From assembly GCF_003112555.1 (NCBI RefSeq), contig NZ_BEWB01000009.1, positions 310,001 through 374,000 on the forward strand: DNA of 64,000 nt, read 5' to 3'. This document shows positions 35,012 through 44,391 of the stretch, in pieces. Under the pieces are notes generated by a model. That model was not told where the DNA came from. It did no database searches and worked only from the letters and a program-made list of their open reading frames with translations. Position 1 is the stretch's first letter; each line of letters begins with the position of its first letter. The translations under genes and the position numbers were made by a program. This DNA is from Streptomyces coelicoflavus (GTDB taxonomy: Bacteria; Actinomycetota; Actinomycetes; Streptomycetales; Streptomycetaceae).

Positions 35012-35062
35012 CTTCGCCGCCGGCCCGTCCGACGCCCCGCTCTGTCCGGGCCGGCGGCGAAG
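35012..35062 (+). terminator. Long hairpin between permease and alpha-glucosidase genes
   Basis: A perfect 16-bp stem (35012-35027 with 35047-35062; core TTCGCCGCCGGCCCG) closes a 19-nt loop, 28 nt before the alpha-glucosidase GTG. It probably attenuates or stabilises the downstream transcript rather than ending the operon. Confidence 0.65.
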
Positions 35063-35089
35063 ATCCACCCTGCCCGAAAGGACCGTCAC

Positions 35090-36694
35090 GTGGCAGCCCC
35101 CAACTCGCACCGCACCGAAGACTGGTGGCGCGACGCCGTCATCTACCAGGTGTATCCCCGCAGTTTCGCCGACGGCGACGGCGACGGCACCGGTGACCTC
35201 GCGGGCGTGCGGGCGAGACTGCCCCACCTCGCCGAACTGGGCGTGGACGCCGTCTGGTTCACCCCCTGGTACGTCTCACCGCTCGTCGACGGCGGGTACG
35301 ACGTCGCCGACTACCGCACCATCGACCCGGCGTTCGGCACCCTGGGCGAGGCCGAGAAGCTCATCGCCGAGGCGCGGGAGCTGGGCATCCGCACCATCGT
35401 CGACATCGTCCCCAACCACGTCTCCGACCAGCACGCCTGGTTCCGGGCGGCGCTGGAGGCCGGCCCGGGCAGCGCGGAGCGGGAGCGGTTCCACTTCCGG
35501 CCCGGCCGCGGTGAGCACGGCGAACTGCCGCCGAACGACTGGCCCTCGCAGTTCTCCGGCCGCACCTGGACCAGGGTCGAGGACGGCGAGTGGTACCTGC
35601 ACCTGTTCACCCCGGAGCAGCCCGACCTCAACTGGGCCCACCCCGAGGTGCGCCGGGAGCACGAGGACGTGCTGCGCTTCTGGTTCGAGCGCGGGGTGGC
35701 GGGCGTACGCATCGACTCCGCGGCGCTGCTCGCGAAGGATCCCGCGCTCGCGGACTTCGTGGAGGGCGTCGACCCGCACCCGTACATCGACCAGGACGAG
35801 CTGCACGACATCTACCGCTCGTGGCGCAGGGTCGCCGACGCGTACGGGGGCGTCTTCGTCGGCGAGGTGTGGCTGCCCGACGCCGAGCGCTTCGCCCGCT
35901 ATCTGCGCCCCGACGAACTGCACACCGCCTTCAACTTCAACTTCCTGTCCTGCCCCTGGGACGCGGAGCTGCTGCGCCGCAGCATCGACGACACCCTGGC
36001 CGAGCACGCGCCCGTCGGCGCCCCGGCCACCTGGGTGCTGTGCAATCACGACGTGACCCGCACGGTGACCCGGTACGGCCGTGCGGACACCGGCTTCGAC
36101 TTCGCGAAGAAGGCCTTCGGAACCCCGACCGACCTGGCCCTGGGCACCCTGCGGGCGCGGGCCGCCGCGCTGCTGACCCTGGCCCTGCCCGGCTCCGTCT
36201 ACCTGTACCAGGGGGAGGAACTGGGACTGCCCGAGGCGGACATCCCGCGCGAGCGCATCCAGGACCCGATGCACTTCCGTTCCGGAGGCGTCGATCCGGG
36301 GCGGGACGGCTGCCGTGTCCCCCTTCCCTGGGACGGCGACGCGCCGTACTGCGGGTTCGGGTCGGAGACCGAGCCCTGGCTGCCCCAACCGGAGGGCTGG
36401 GCGGCGTACGCGGCGGACCGGCAGGCCGCGGACCCGGAGTCGATGCTCTCGCTGTACCGCGAGGCCCTGCGCCTGCGGCGCTCCACGGCGGGTTTCGGCG
36501 ACGGCCCGCTGGACTGGCTGCCCGCGCCGGACGGCGTCCTCGCGTTCCGGCGCGCGGGCGGCCCGGTGTGCGTCGTCAACCTGTCCCCCGCGCCGGTGGA
36601 GCTGCCCGCGCACGGCGCCGTCCTGCTCGTCAGCGGGCCCCTGGACGAGGCCGGCCGGCTGCCGTCCGACACGGCGGTGTGGCTGGACGCCTGA
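35090..36694 (+). CDS. GH13 alpha-glucosidase
   Basis: A 534-aa intracellular enzyme with no signal peptide. The GH13 motifs are VDIVPNHVS (region I), GVRIDSA with the nucleophile Asp near residue 207 (region II), VFVGEVW with the acid/base Glu near 257 (region III) and LCNHDV with the transition-state Asp near 319 (region IV). VYLYQGEELGLPE is also typical of the oligo-1,6/alpha-glucosidase branch. It releases glucose from imported alpha-gluco-oligosaccharides. The GTG at 35090 follows GAAAGGA. It is the last gene of the transport operon, and its role completes degradation started by the GH87 enzyme outside the cell. Confidence 0.92.
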   Translation: MAAPNSHRTEDWWRDAVIYQVYPRSFADGDGDGTGDLAGVRARLPHLAELGVDAVWFTPWYVSPLVDGGYDVADYRTIDPAFGTLGEAEKLIAEARELGIRTIVDIVPNHVSDQHAWFRAALEAGPGSAERERFHFRPGRGEHGELPPNDWPSQFSGRTWTRVEDGEWYLHLFTPEQPDLNWAHPEVRREHEDVLRFWFERGVAGVRIDSAALLAKDPALADFVEGVDPHPYIDQDELHDIYRSWRRVADAYGGVFVGEVWLPDAERFARYLRPDELHTAFNFNFLSCPWDAELLRRSIDDTLAEHAPVGAPATWVLCNHDVTRTVTRYGRADTGFDFAKKAFGTPTDLALGTLRARAAALLTLALPGSVYLYQGEELGLPEADIPRERIQDPMHFRSGGVDPGRDGCRVPLPWDGDAPYCGFGSETEPWLPQPEGWAAYAADRQAADPESMLSLYREALRLRRSTAGFGDGPLDWLPAPDGVLAFRRAGGPVCVVNLSPAPVELPAHGAVLLVSGPLDEAGRLPSDTAVWLDA

Positions 36695-36810
36695 GCCACA
36701 CCGGAACGGCACCTTCCGCGCGGAGCGGGCTCCGCCGGGGGGTGCCGCCGTCGCCGCTCGTCCCGTGGCAGGGCAGAATCAGGACAGGAGGCCGTGGGAG
36801 GAGGCGACGC

Positions 36811-38592
36811 GTGCGGGAACGACCGTGGCTGGGCGGGCTGCGCCACCCCCGGAATCCCCTCGTCAGCGGGCACCGGGCGGCGCGGGGCGCGCTGCGGTCG
36901 GTGTCGGAGGCGCTGGGCGCGCGACGGCGGCTGGCCTGGCTGAACGCGGCGGACCTGAGCATCGGCACCACGCTCGACGTCCGGCGGACGGCGGAGGAGC
37001 TGGCCGACTTCACCGTGCCGGAGCTGGCCGACGGCGCCGCGGTGGACCTTCTCGACTCGGTGCTGCGGTTCCAGGAGGGGGACCGGGCCACCGGAGGGGA
37101 CCCACCTCGCCTCAGGGCCATGGCGGTGTCCGAGGTCGAGGGTCTGAACCTGGCGCCCGATCCCGTGGGCGAGCTCTCGGTGCACACCGCCGACCGGCTG
37201 GGGCAGCGGTGTCTCACCACCCGCCGTCCGGTGCTGGTGTCCCGGATGACGCGTGCGGACTTCGCCGTGATCGCCCCCTCGCGCGAGTCGTCGGACATCA
37301 TGCGCCGGGCGGGCGTCCACTCCTACCTGGCGGTGCCGCTGATCGCCCGCGGGGTGCTGCTGGGGCTCGCCGACTTCGTCCGGGCCGGCCACCGGGCGCC
37401 GTTCAACCGGACCGACGTGGCGCTGGCCATGGAGCTGGCGTCCAAGGCCGCCGTGTACATCGACAACGCCCGGCTCTACGGGCGTGAGCGCGACCACGTG
37501 GTCACCCTCCAGCGGGCGCTGCTCCCCCGCTCCAGCCCGAGCACCCCGGGTCTGGACGTCTCCTCGTGCTACGACCCGGCCGCCGATCCGGCCGCCGTGG
37601 GCGGCGACTGGTTCGACGTGGTCGCGCTGCCCAGCGGCCGTACCGCGCTGATGGTGGGCGACGTGATGGGGCGGGGTCTGGCCGCCGCCGCGACCATGGG
37701 CCGGCTGCGCACGGTGGCCCGGACCCTGATGGCGCTGGACATCGCGCCCGAGCGGCTGCTGGCCCGGCTCGACCTGGCCGCCCGCGACCTGGAGGAGGAC
37801 CAGGTCGCCACGTGTCTGTGCGCGGTCTACGACCCGTACGGCAGCACCTTCCGCATCGCCAGCGCCGGGCACCCGCCGCCCCTGCTGACCGCGCCCGACG
37901 GTGCCGTCTCGTTCCTGGACGTGCCCGCGGGGGCGCCGCTGGGGACGGGGGTGATCCCGTACGACCCGGTCGAGCGGCCGGTGCCCGAGCGGAGCCGGCT
38001 GACGCTGTACACGGACGGGCTGATCAGGTCGCGCACGGCCGACCTGGGCACCCAGCTGGAGCGGCTGCGCGAGGCGGTCGGCGGCGGGGTGCCCGAGGAC
38101 GGCACGGAGTGCCGGGCGGTGGCCGAGCGGGTGGGCGGCGACCGGTCGGACGACGCGATCGTGCTGGCCGCGTCCGCCCGGCCGCTCGGTCCGGACTGCG
38201 ACGTGTACGTACGGGCGCTGCCGCCGGACGGCAAGGCCGCCGGGCAGGCCCGTACGGCGGTGCGCGAGCAGTTGGAGCGGTGGGGTCTGGACGAACTGGT
38301 CGACACCACGGAGCTGGTGGTGAGCGAGCTGGTCGGCAACGCCCTGCGCTACGGGAACGCCCCCGGGGAACTGCGGCTGCTTCGGCACGAACGGCTGTCC
38401 GTGGAGGTCTCCGACTCCGGTCCCGATCTGCCGCAGATCCAGCACGCTGACGTGAGCGACGAGAGCGGGCGCGGTCTCCAGCTGATCAACATGATGTGCC
38501 GTCGCTGGGGCTCGTGCCGCACGCCCGGCGGGAAGGTCGTCTGGGCGGAGCAGGACCTGCCGTTGCGGGCCGGCGCGGCCGGCCCGCAATAG
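36811..38592 (+). CDS. GAF/SpoIIE-type PP2C phosphatase with HATPase domain
   Basis: A 593-aa cytoplasmic signalling protein. A GAF domain covers about 45-220 (LGQRCLTTRRPVLVSRM, YLAVPLIARGVLLGLADF) and the PP2C/SpoIIE phosphatase about 235-430 (VGGDWFDVVALPSGRTALM, VGDVMGRGLAAAATMG, LYTDGLI). A C-terminal RsbW-like HATPase spans about 465-585 (LVVSELVGNALRYG, DESGRGLQLINMM). Phosphatase and anti-sigma-type kinase domains in one chain are usual for the many Streptomyces partner-switching regulators. The GTG at 36811 is chosen for the GGGAGGAGG eight bases upstream. Partners are not encoded nearby. Confidence 0.9.
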   Translation: MRERPWLGGLRHPRNPLVSGHRAARGALRSVSEALGARRRLAWLNAADLSIGTTLDVRRTAEELADFTVPELADGAAVDLLDSVLRFQEGDRATGGDPPRLRAMAVSEVEGLNLAPDPVGELSVHTADRLGQRCLTTRRPVLVSRMTRADFAVIAPSRESSDIMRRAGVHSYLAVPLIARGVLLGLADFVRAGHRAPFNRTDVALAMELASKAAVYIDNARLYGRERDHVVTLQRALLPRSSPSTPGLDVSSCYDPAADPAAVGGDWFDVVALPSGRTALMVGDVMGRGLAAAATMGRLRTVARTLMALDIAPERLLARLDLAARDLEEDQVATCLCAVYDPYGSTFRIASAGHPPPLLTAPDGAVSFLDVPAGAPLGTGVIPYDPVERPVPERSRLTLYTDGLIRSRTADLGTQLERLREAVGGGVPEDGTECRAVAERVGGDRSDDAIVLAASARPLGPDCDVYVRALPPDGKAAGQARTAVREQLERWGLDELVDTTELVVSELVGNALRYGNAPGELRLLRHERLSVEVSDSGPDLPQIQHADVSDESGRGLQLINMMCRRWGSCRTPGGKVVWAEQDLPLRAGAAGPQ

Positions 38593-38599
38593 CGTCCCC

Positions 38600-38621
38600 A
38601 CGGGCCGTCCACGCGGCCCGT
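38600..38621. terminator. Hairpin between convergent genes
   Basis: ACGGGCCG and CGGCCCGT form an 8-bp perfect stem with a 6-nt loop between the phosphatase stop and the convergent ABC transporter stop. Confidence 0.5.
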
Positions 38622-38634
38622 CCCCACGCCCCGT

Positions 38635-40515
38635 CTACGCGGCCTTGACGGGTTCGGGCCGGTCGAACTGAGTGCGGTGCAGTTGGGCGTAGCGGCCGTC
38701 GGCCGCGAGGAGTTCCTCGTGGGTGCCGCTCTCCGCGATGCGGCCGGCCTCGACCACCAGGATCCGGTCGGCCGCGCGGACCGTGGACAGCCGGTGGGCG
38801 ATGACGACGGCCGTCCTGCCGTGCAGTGCCTCGGCGAGGGCCTCCTGGACGGCGGCCTCCGAGGTGTTGTCGAGGTGGGCGGTGGCCTCGTCGAGGATGA
38901 CGACCCGCTGACGGGCCAGGAGCAGCCGGGCGATCGTCATGCGCTGGCGTTCCCCGCCGGAGAGCCGGTAACCGCGCTCGCCGACCACCGTGTCCAGCCC
39001 GTCCGGCAGGGAGTGTACGAGGTCGGCCAGGCGGGCGCGGCGCAGCGCCTCCCACAGCTCCTCCTCGCCGGCGCCGGGCCGGGCGAGCAGCAGGTTGGCC
39101 CGGACGGTGTCGTGGAAGAGGTGGCCGTCCTGGGTGACCATGCCGACGGTGTCGCGCAGGGACCGCGCGCTCAGCTCGCGCACGTCGACGCCGCCGACGC
39201 GGACGGTGCCGCCGTCGGCGTCGTACAGGCGCGGCAGGAGCTGGGCGATGGTGGACTTGCCGGCGCCCGACGAGCCGACGAGGGCGATCGTCTGGCCCGG
39301 TTCCGCGCGGAAGGAGAGGCCGTGCAGGACCTCTTCGCCGCCGCGGGTGTCCAGGGTGGCGACCTCTTCTAGCGAGGCGAGGGAGACCTTGTCGGCGGAC
39401 GGGTAGCCGAACCGGACGTCGTCGAACTCGACGGCGACGGGGCCGTCGGGGACCGGGCGGGCGTCGGGCTTCTCGTCGATGAGCGGGGTCAGGTCCAGGA
39501 CCTCGAAGACCCGCTCGAAGCTGACGAGGGCGCTCATGACCTCGACCCTGGCTCCCGCGAGCGCGGTGAGCGGTGCGTACAGGCGGGTCAGCAGCAGGGC
39601 CAGCGCCACGACGGCGCCCGGGTCGAGGGTGCCGCGCAGGGCGAACCAGCCGCCGAGGCCGTAGACGAGGGCGAGGGCGAGCGCGGAGACCAGGGTGAGC
39701 GCGGTGATGAAGGCGGCCTGGGCGGTGGCGGTGCGCACGCCGATGTCGGCGACGCGGCGGGCGCGGTCGGCGAACTCGGCGGACTCCTCCTCCGGGCGGC
39801 CGAACAGCTTGATCAGGGTGGCTCCGGGCGCCGAGAAGCGCTCGGTCATGCGGGTGCCCATGTCGGCGTTGAGCGCGGCGGCCTCGCGCTGCATGCGGGC
39901 CATGCGGCGGCCCATCCGGCGCGCCGGGAGCACGAACACCGGGAGCAGCACCAGGGCGAGCAGGGTGATCTGCCAGGACAGGGTCAGCATGACGGCGAGG
40001 GTGAGCAGCAGGGTGACCACGTTGCTGACCACGCCGGAGAGGGTGTTGCTGAAGGCGCGTTGGGCGCCGATGACGTCGTTGTTGAGACGGGAGACGAGCG
40101 CTCCCGTACGAGTGCGTGTGAAGAACGCGACCGGCATGCGCTGCACATGATCGAACACGGCCGTGCGCAGATCGAGGATGAGTCCCTCCCCGAGCGTCGC
40201 CGAGAGCCTGCGGGAGAAGATGCCGAGCACCGCCTCCGCGACGGCGATGAGCGCGATGAGCAGGGCGAGGCGCACGACCGTGCCCTCGTCGCCGTCCGAC
40301 ACGATCGCGTCGACGACCTTTCCGGCCAGGACGGGGGTGGCGACGGCGAGCAGCGCGGTCGCCACCCCGAGCAGCACGAAGCGGACGATGCGGCGGCGGT
40401 GCGGGCGGGCGAACGCGCCGATGCGGCGCAGCGTGGCGCGGGCGAAGGGGCGGCGCTCGTCTTTGGCGTGCATGACGCTGTAGAGCTGCGTCCACGCCGT
40501 GGTCTCCATACTCAT
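38635..40515 (-). CDS. ABC transporter, fused permease/ATPase (exporter)
   Basis: A 626-aa half-transporter. Six transmembrane helices occupy about 45-330 (FVLLGVATALLAVATPVLAG, VVTLLLTLAVMLTL). The ATPase has Walker A LVGSSGAGKST near residue 411, a Q-loop TQDGHLF, signature LSGGERQR near 516, Walker B VVILDEATAHLD near 541 and the H-loop AHRLST. It should work as a homodimer exporting a lipid, drug or peptide. The ATG at 40515 starts MSMETTAWTQ. A short Asp/Ser insertion (SADKVSLASLEEVATLDTRG) precedes Walker A. Substrate unknown. Confidence 0.92.
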   Translation of the reverse strand: MSMETTAWTQLYSVMHAKDERRPFARATLRRIGAFARPHRRRIVRFVLLGVATALLAVATPVLAGKVVDAIVSDGDEGTVVRLALLIALIAVAEAVLGIFSRRLSATLGEGLILDLRTAVFDHVQRMPVAFFTRTRTGALVSRLNNDVIGAQRAFSNTLSGVVSNVVTLLLTLAVMLTLSWQITLLALVLLPVFVLPARRMGRRMARMQREAAALNADMGTRMTERFSAPGATLIKLFGRPEEESAEFADRARRVADIGVRTATAQAAFITALTLVSALALALVYGLGGWFALRGTLDPGAVVALALLLTRLYAPLTALAGARVEVMSALVSFERVFEVLDLTPLIDEKPDARPVPDGPVAVEFDDVRFGYPSADKVSLASLEEVATLDTRGGEEVLHGLSFRAEPGQTIALVGSSGAGKSTIAQLLPRLYDADGGTVRVGGVDVRELSARSLRDTVGMVTQDGHLFHDTVRANLLLARPGAGEEELWEALRRARLADLVHSLPDGLDTVVGERGYRLSGGERQRMTIARLLLARQRVVILDEATAHLDNTSEAAVQEALAEALHGRTAVVIAHRLSTVRAADRILVVEAGRIAESGTHEELLAADGRYAQLHRTQFDRPEPVKAA

Positions 40516-40629
40516 GCGGACGACCGTAGAACCTCGACCTTCCTTGAGGTCAAGGGCGCGGCGGCGCGTCCCCCGGTCCGTAAGGAGGTGTCCGCGCGTC
40601 GGCCATCCGTAGTTGGCGCTCCTGGGGGA

Positions 40630-41610
40630 ATGTCTTGTGGTGTGACGACAGCGGTTCGAGTCTCCGAGAAGCCACTCCTGCACCGGGTCCCGGTCCGCCG
40701 GGTGCTGTGTGTGCTTCCGCTGCTCCTGGTGGGCGTGGTCGCGGTGCGGCACCGGTCCGTGCTGGCCGACGGGTTCGGCCATCTCGCCACGGCCCGCTGG
40801 CCCTGGCTGCTGGCCGCGGCCGGCGCGACCTGTCTGACCTGGGTGGCCGCCGCCTGCACCCGGCAGGGCGCGGTGGTGGAGCGGCTGCCCCGGCGGCGGC
40901 TGCTGGCCACGCAGTTCGCGGCGGGCGCGGCCAACCACCTGCTGCCGACCGGGCTGGGCGCGAGCGCGGTGAACCTGCGGTTCATGACGGTGTGCGGGCT
41001 GCCGCTCGCCCGTTCCTCGGCCGCGCTCGCGCTGTATCTGCTGGCGGAGAGCGTCGGCCGCCTCGCCCTGCTGGGGGCCCTGCTGCTGGCGTTCCCCGGC
41101 GCGCTGCGGCTCGGCGCGCTGCTGCCCGACGCGGCCGTGGGCCCGCTGCTGGCCGCCGCGGGCGCGGTCCCGGTGGTGGCGGCGGTGGCGCTGGCGCTGC
41201 TGCCGCGGCTGCGCGGGGCGCTGGCCTCCTTCCTGCGCACGGCGCTGGGCGAGGCCCGGTCGGTGCACACCCGTCCGGCGCGGGCGCTGGCGCTGTGGGG
41301 CGGCGCGCTGGCCTTCCCCGCGTTGCAGGCGTCGGCGCTGGTCCTGGTGGGGCGGTCGCTGGGGCTCGAGGTGCCGGCCGGGCACCTGGCGGTGGCGTAT
41401 CTCGCGGCGACGGTGGCGGTCGCGCTGGTGCCCACACCGGGCGGCATCGGCTCGGTCGAGGCGGCTCTGGTCGTGGCGCTGGTGGCGGCGGGCGGTCCGG
41501 CGGCCGTGGCCACGGCGGTGGTACTGGCGTTCCGGCTGCTGACGGTGTGGCTGCCCCTGTTGCCGGGGGCGCTGACGTTGGCGGCGCTGGTGCGCTTGCG
41601 GGTGATCTGA
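40630..41610 (+). CDS. Lysylphosphatidylglycerol synthase TM-region-like membrane protein
   Basis: A 326-aa integral membrane protein with about eight helices (VLCVLPLLLVGVVAV, WPWLLAAAGATCLTWVAAA, LAESVGRLALLGALLLAF). The motif blocks LPTGLGASAVNLRFM, then VALVPTPGGIGSVEAALV, identify the UPF0104/LPG-synthase TM-region family. These are thought to move or flip lipids; there is no catalytic aminoacyl-transferase domain here. The start could be the ATG at 40630 or the GTG at 40642, and neither has an ideal ribosome binding site. It diverges from the ABC exporter gene. Confidence 0.8.
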   Translation: MSCGVTTAVRVSEKPLLHRVPVRRVLCVLPLLLVGVVAVRHRSVLADGFGHLATARWPWLLAAAGATCLTWVAAACTRQGAVVERLPRRRLLATQFAAGAANHLLPTGLGASAVNLRFMTVCGLPLARSSAALALYLLAESVGRLALLGALLLAFPGALRLGALLPDAAVGPLLAAAGAVPVVAAVALALLPRLRGALASFLRTALGEARSVHTRPARALALWGGALAFPALQASALVLVGRSLGLEVPAGHLAVAYLAATVAVALVPTPGGIGSVEAALVVALVAAGGPAAVATAVVLAFRLLTVWLPLLPGALTLAALVRLRVI

Positions 41611-41664
41611 GGGGGCCGAGGGGCACAGGGCCGAAGGGGCGGAGGGACGCAGGACTTGTAGGGA

Positions 41665-41696
41665 CGGAGGGGCGGAGGGGCGGAGGGGCGGAGGGT
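41665..41696 (+). repeat. Four tandem 8-bp CGGAGGGG repeats (G-quadruplex candidate)
   Basis: CGGAGGGG is repeated at 41665, 41673, 41681 and 41689, with only the last base changed in the final copy. The array ends inside the stop codon of the minus-strand flavoprotein gene. Four GGGG/GG runs on one strand could form a G-quadruplex between the convergent genes. Confidence 0.75.
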
Positions 41697-42991
41697 CAGG
41701 TGACGGTGACGTGCACCGGCCCGCCGCCGGGATCGACCCGGTGCGTCCAGTGCGCCGTCAGCGTCAGCGGGCGGTGCGGGACGGCCGTGGTGAGCGGGAA
41801 CCGCTCGCGGTGCAGGGGGCGGCCGTCCTGGGTGATGTGCAGGACCGGGCGGGTCAGCGGGACCGCCGTGCGCAGGAGGTACGGGAGGCGGTCGGCCGGG
41901 GCGACGCGGTTCGGGACGATGCGCAGCAGGGGCGGGTCGGCGACCAGGGGGACACCGGCGGGCCAGTACCGGTCTGCCGGGTCTGCCGGGTCCCTCCGGT
42001 CCGTCTGATCCGTCTGGTCCGTCGGGTCCGTCCTGTCCGGTCCCGTGCCGTCCGTGAGCCAGTCGCGTACGGCGGTCGCGACGTGGGCACCCTCACCGGC
42101 CGCCGTGGCCGCGCTCTCGACGGCGTGCAGCACGCTGCCGGCCGCGAAGACGCCGGGCCGCGAGGTGCGCAGGGCGCCGTCCACGGCGGGCCCGCGGGTA
42201 CCGGGGTCCAGGGTCAGCGCGCCGCGCCGGGCGAGCTCGTGGTCGGGGACGAAGTCGCCGGTGAACACGACGGTGTCGCAGCGCAGCGTGGCCGTACGCC
42301 CGTCGCGGTGGCGTACGCGCACGCCCGACAGGCGGCCGCGGCCGAGGAGTTCGGTGACCGTCGTGCCGGTGAGGACGGGGGTGCGGAACCGCAGGCGCGC
42401 CGTCACGGTCCGTACGGGGGCGGCGGGGGCCCGGGGCAGCTCCGTGACCAGGGCGACGACCTCGGCTCCGGCGGCCCGTACGGTGTCGGCGGCGGCGTGG
42501 GAGACGTCCTCGGCGCCGACGATCACCGCGCGGGTGCCGATGCGCTGTCCGTACAGGTGGACCGCCTGTTGCAGTTCGCCGGTGGTGTACACGCCGGCGG
42601 GACGGGTGCCGGGGACGAGGCGGGCGGCGCGGGGGCGTTCGCGGGCGCCGGTGGCCAGGACGACGGCACGGGCGACGAGGGTCTCGGCGCCCCGGGGGCC
42701 GACGGTGGTGAGGGCGCGCGGGCCCGCCCAGTCGAGGGCGGTGACGCCGGTGCGTACGTGGGCGCCGGCGCGCTCGGCCGATTCGGCGAGGAGACGGGCG
42801 TGGGCCGGGCCGGTCAGCGCGTGCGGCAGGCTGCCGAAGCCCCGGTGCGCGCAGTGCCTCGGCACTCCGCCGGGTGACTGCTCGCGCTCCAGGACCTCGA
42901 CGCGGACGCCGGTCCGTGCGAGCCGGGCGGCGGTCGCGAGCCCGGCGGGCCCGGATCCGACCACCAGCACGTCGACCTGTCGACTTGTCAC
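41696..42991 (-). CDS. FAD-dependent pyridine-nucleotide-type oxidoreductase
   Basis: A 431-aa flavoprotein. The FAD loop VVGSGPAGLATAARLA is at about 10-25, followed by LEREQSPGGVPRHC. RAVVLATGARERPR and the second Rossmann loop VIVGAEDVSHAAAD follow, then GVFAAGSVLHAVESAATAAGEG. It resembles GlpB/opine-oxidase A-type subunits. A Pro/Asp/Thr tandem (DPTDQTDQTDRRDPADPAD) near residue 325 is a low-complexity insertion. The GTG start overlaps the stop of the GlpA-like gene as GTGA, so both are made together, probably as a two-protein dehydrogenase. Likely substrate is glycerol 3-phosphate or a related polyol phosphate. Confidence 0.83.
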   Translation of the reverse strand: MTSRQVDVLVVGSGPAGLATAARLARTGVRVEVLEREQSPGGVPRHCAHRGFGSLPHALTGPAHARLLAESAERAGAHVRTGVTALDWAGPRALTTVGPRGAETLVARAVVLATGARERPRAARLVPGTRPAGVYTTGELQQAVHLYGQRIGTRAVIVGAEDVSHAAADTVRAAGAEVVALVTELPRAPAAPVRTVTARLRFRTPVLTGTTVTELLGRGRLSGVRVRHRDGRTATLRCDTVVFTGDFVPDHELARRGALTLDPGTRGPAVDGALRTSRPGVFAAGSVLHAVESAATAAGEGAHVATAVRDWLTDGTGPDRTDPTDQTDQTDRRDPADPADRYWPAGVPLVADPPLLRIVPNRVAPADRLPYLLRTAVPLTRPVLHITQDGRPLHRERFPLTTAVPHRPLTLTAHWTHRVDPGGGPVHVTVT

Positions 42992-44391
42992 CCCGGCCCC
43001 TCCTCGAACAGCGCCCGTACCGCCGCCCCGCAGTAGAAGCCCTGGCAGCGCCCCGCCCCGGCCCGGGTGCGGCGGCGCAGTCCCTCCAGGGAGCGCGGCG
43101 GGACCGGCCCGGCGAGGGCGTCGCGTATCTCACCCCGGGAGACGCGTTCGCAGTGGCAGACCAGGGTGCCGTACTCCGGGTCGGCGGCGACCAGTTCGGG
43201 CCGCTGGTGGGGGCGGGGGAAGGCCTCGCCGAGGTTGGGCATGCGGACCGGTTCGAGCGGGCGCCGGGGGCCGAGGTCGAGGCCGGTGCCGGCGAGCAGG
43301 CCGGTGACGTGCTCGGCGATGGCGAGGGAGGCCGTGAGGCCGGTGGAGCGGATGCCGCCGACGGTGACGTAACCGTGCCCGGGGTGGGCGGCGATGCGGT
43401 AGTCGTCGTGCTCGGTGGCGGCGCGCAGGCCCGCGTAGACGGCGGTGACCTCCTCGTCGAGCAGTGCGGGCAGGATGCGGCGGCACTGTTCGCGCAGGCG
43501 GGCCAGGCCCTCGGCGGTGGAGCCGGTGTCGCGCTTGTCGTCCAGGTCCTCGGCGGTGGGGCCGAGCAGGACGTTGCCGTAGACGGTGGGGGCGACCAGG
43601 ACGCCCTTGCCGAGGGCGGTGGGGACGGGCAGGAGGATGTGGTGGACGAGGGCGCGGGCGAACTTGTCGTGGACGACGAGCTGGCCCCGGCGCGGGGTGA
43701 CGGAGAAGTCGTCGTGCCCGAGGCTCCGGTCGAGGGTGTCGGCGTGCAGTCCGGCGGCGTTGACGAGCCGCCGTGCGTGCAGCGGGCCGCGCGGGGTGTC
43801 GAGCCGGTGGACGCCGTCCGGGTGACCGGCGTGCGCGACGGGCGAGTTGAGGTGCAGGTCGACTCCGCCGCGGACCGCCTGGACGGCGTACGCCAGGGTC
43901 GTCGTCCACGGGCAGACGATGCTCTCGCCGGGCACGTGCAGGGCGCCGAGGGCGCCGGGTCCGAGGTGGGGTTCGCGGGCGTAGAGGTCGGCGGGGCCCA
44001 GGACGCGGGTGTCGTGGCAGTCGTTGCGCCGGGCCTTCTCGGCGAGGCGGGGCAGCGTCGCGAGCTGCTCCTCGTCCCAGGCGACGAGCAGGGCGCCGAC
44101 GCGCTCGACGGGGATGCCCGACTCGGCGGCGTACGCGGCGAGTTCGCGGGAGCCATCCCGCACGAGCCGGGCCTCCAGCGAGCCGGGCACGGCGTCGAAC
44201 CCGGTGTGCAGGATGGCGGTGTTGGCCTTGGAGGTGCCCTGCCCGACGTCGTCCTGCGCCTCGACGAGGGCGACCCGCAGGCCCGGGTGGTGTGCCAGTC
44301 GCCGGGCGATCGCGCACCCGACGACCCCGGCACCGACGACCACCACGTCGTACGGCTCGACGGGCAGGGTGCCCGACGCGGTGACGGTCAT
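42988..44391 (-). CDS. GlpA-like FAD glycerol-3-phosphate-type dehydrogenase with BFD domain
   Basis: A 467-aa protein. The DAO-type FAD loop VVVGAGVVGCAIARRL is near residue 16, and GQGTSKANTAILHTGFDA and GGIRSTGLTASLAIAEH are typical of the GlpA/L2HGDH group. The C-terminus has a BFD-like [2Fe-2S] domain: VCHCERVSRGEI and then GAGRCQGFYC provide CxC and CxxxxC. Full-length GlpA of anaerobic G3P dehydrogenase has this build. The ATG at 44391 is preceded by GGGAGCC. It is followed by the partner flavoprotein and preceded, 259 nt away, by the FGGY kinase. Confidence 0.87.
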   Translation of the reverse strand: MTVTASGTLPVEPYDVVVVGAGVVGCAIARRLAHHPGLRVALVEAQDDVGQGTSKANTAILHTGFDAVPGSLEARLVRDGSRELAAYAAESGIPVERVGALLVAWDEEQLATLPRLAEKARRNDCHDTRVLGPADLYAREPHLGPGALGALHVPGESIVCPWTTTLAYAVQAVRGGVDLHLNSPVAHAGHPDGVHRLDTPRGPLHARRLVNAAGLHADTLDRSLGHDDFSVTPRRGQLVVHDKFARALVHHILLPVPTALGKGVLVAPTVYGNVLLGPTAEDLDDKRDTGSTAEGLARLREQCRRILPALLDEEVTAVYAGLRAATEHDDYRIAAHPGHGYVTVGGIRSTGLTASLAIAEHVTGLLAGTGLDLGPRRPLEPVRMPNLGEAFPRPHQRPELVAADPEYGTLVCHCERVSRGEIRDALAGPVPPRSLEGLRRRTRAGAGRCQGFYCGAAVRALFEEGPG

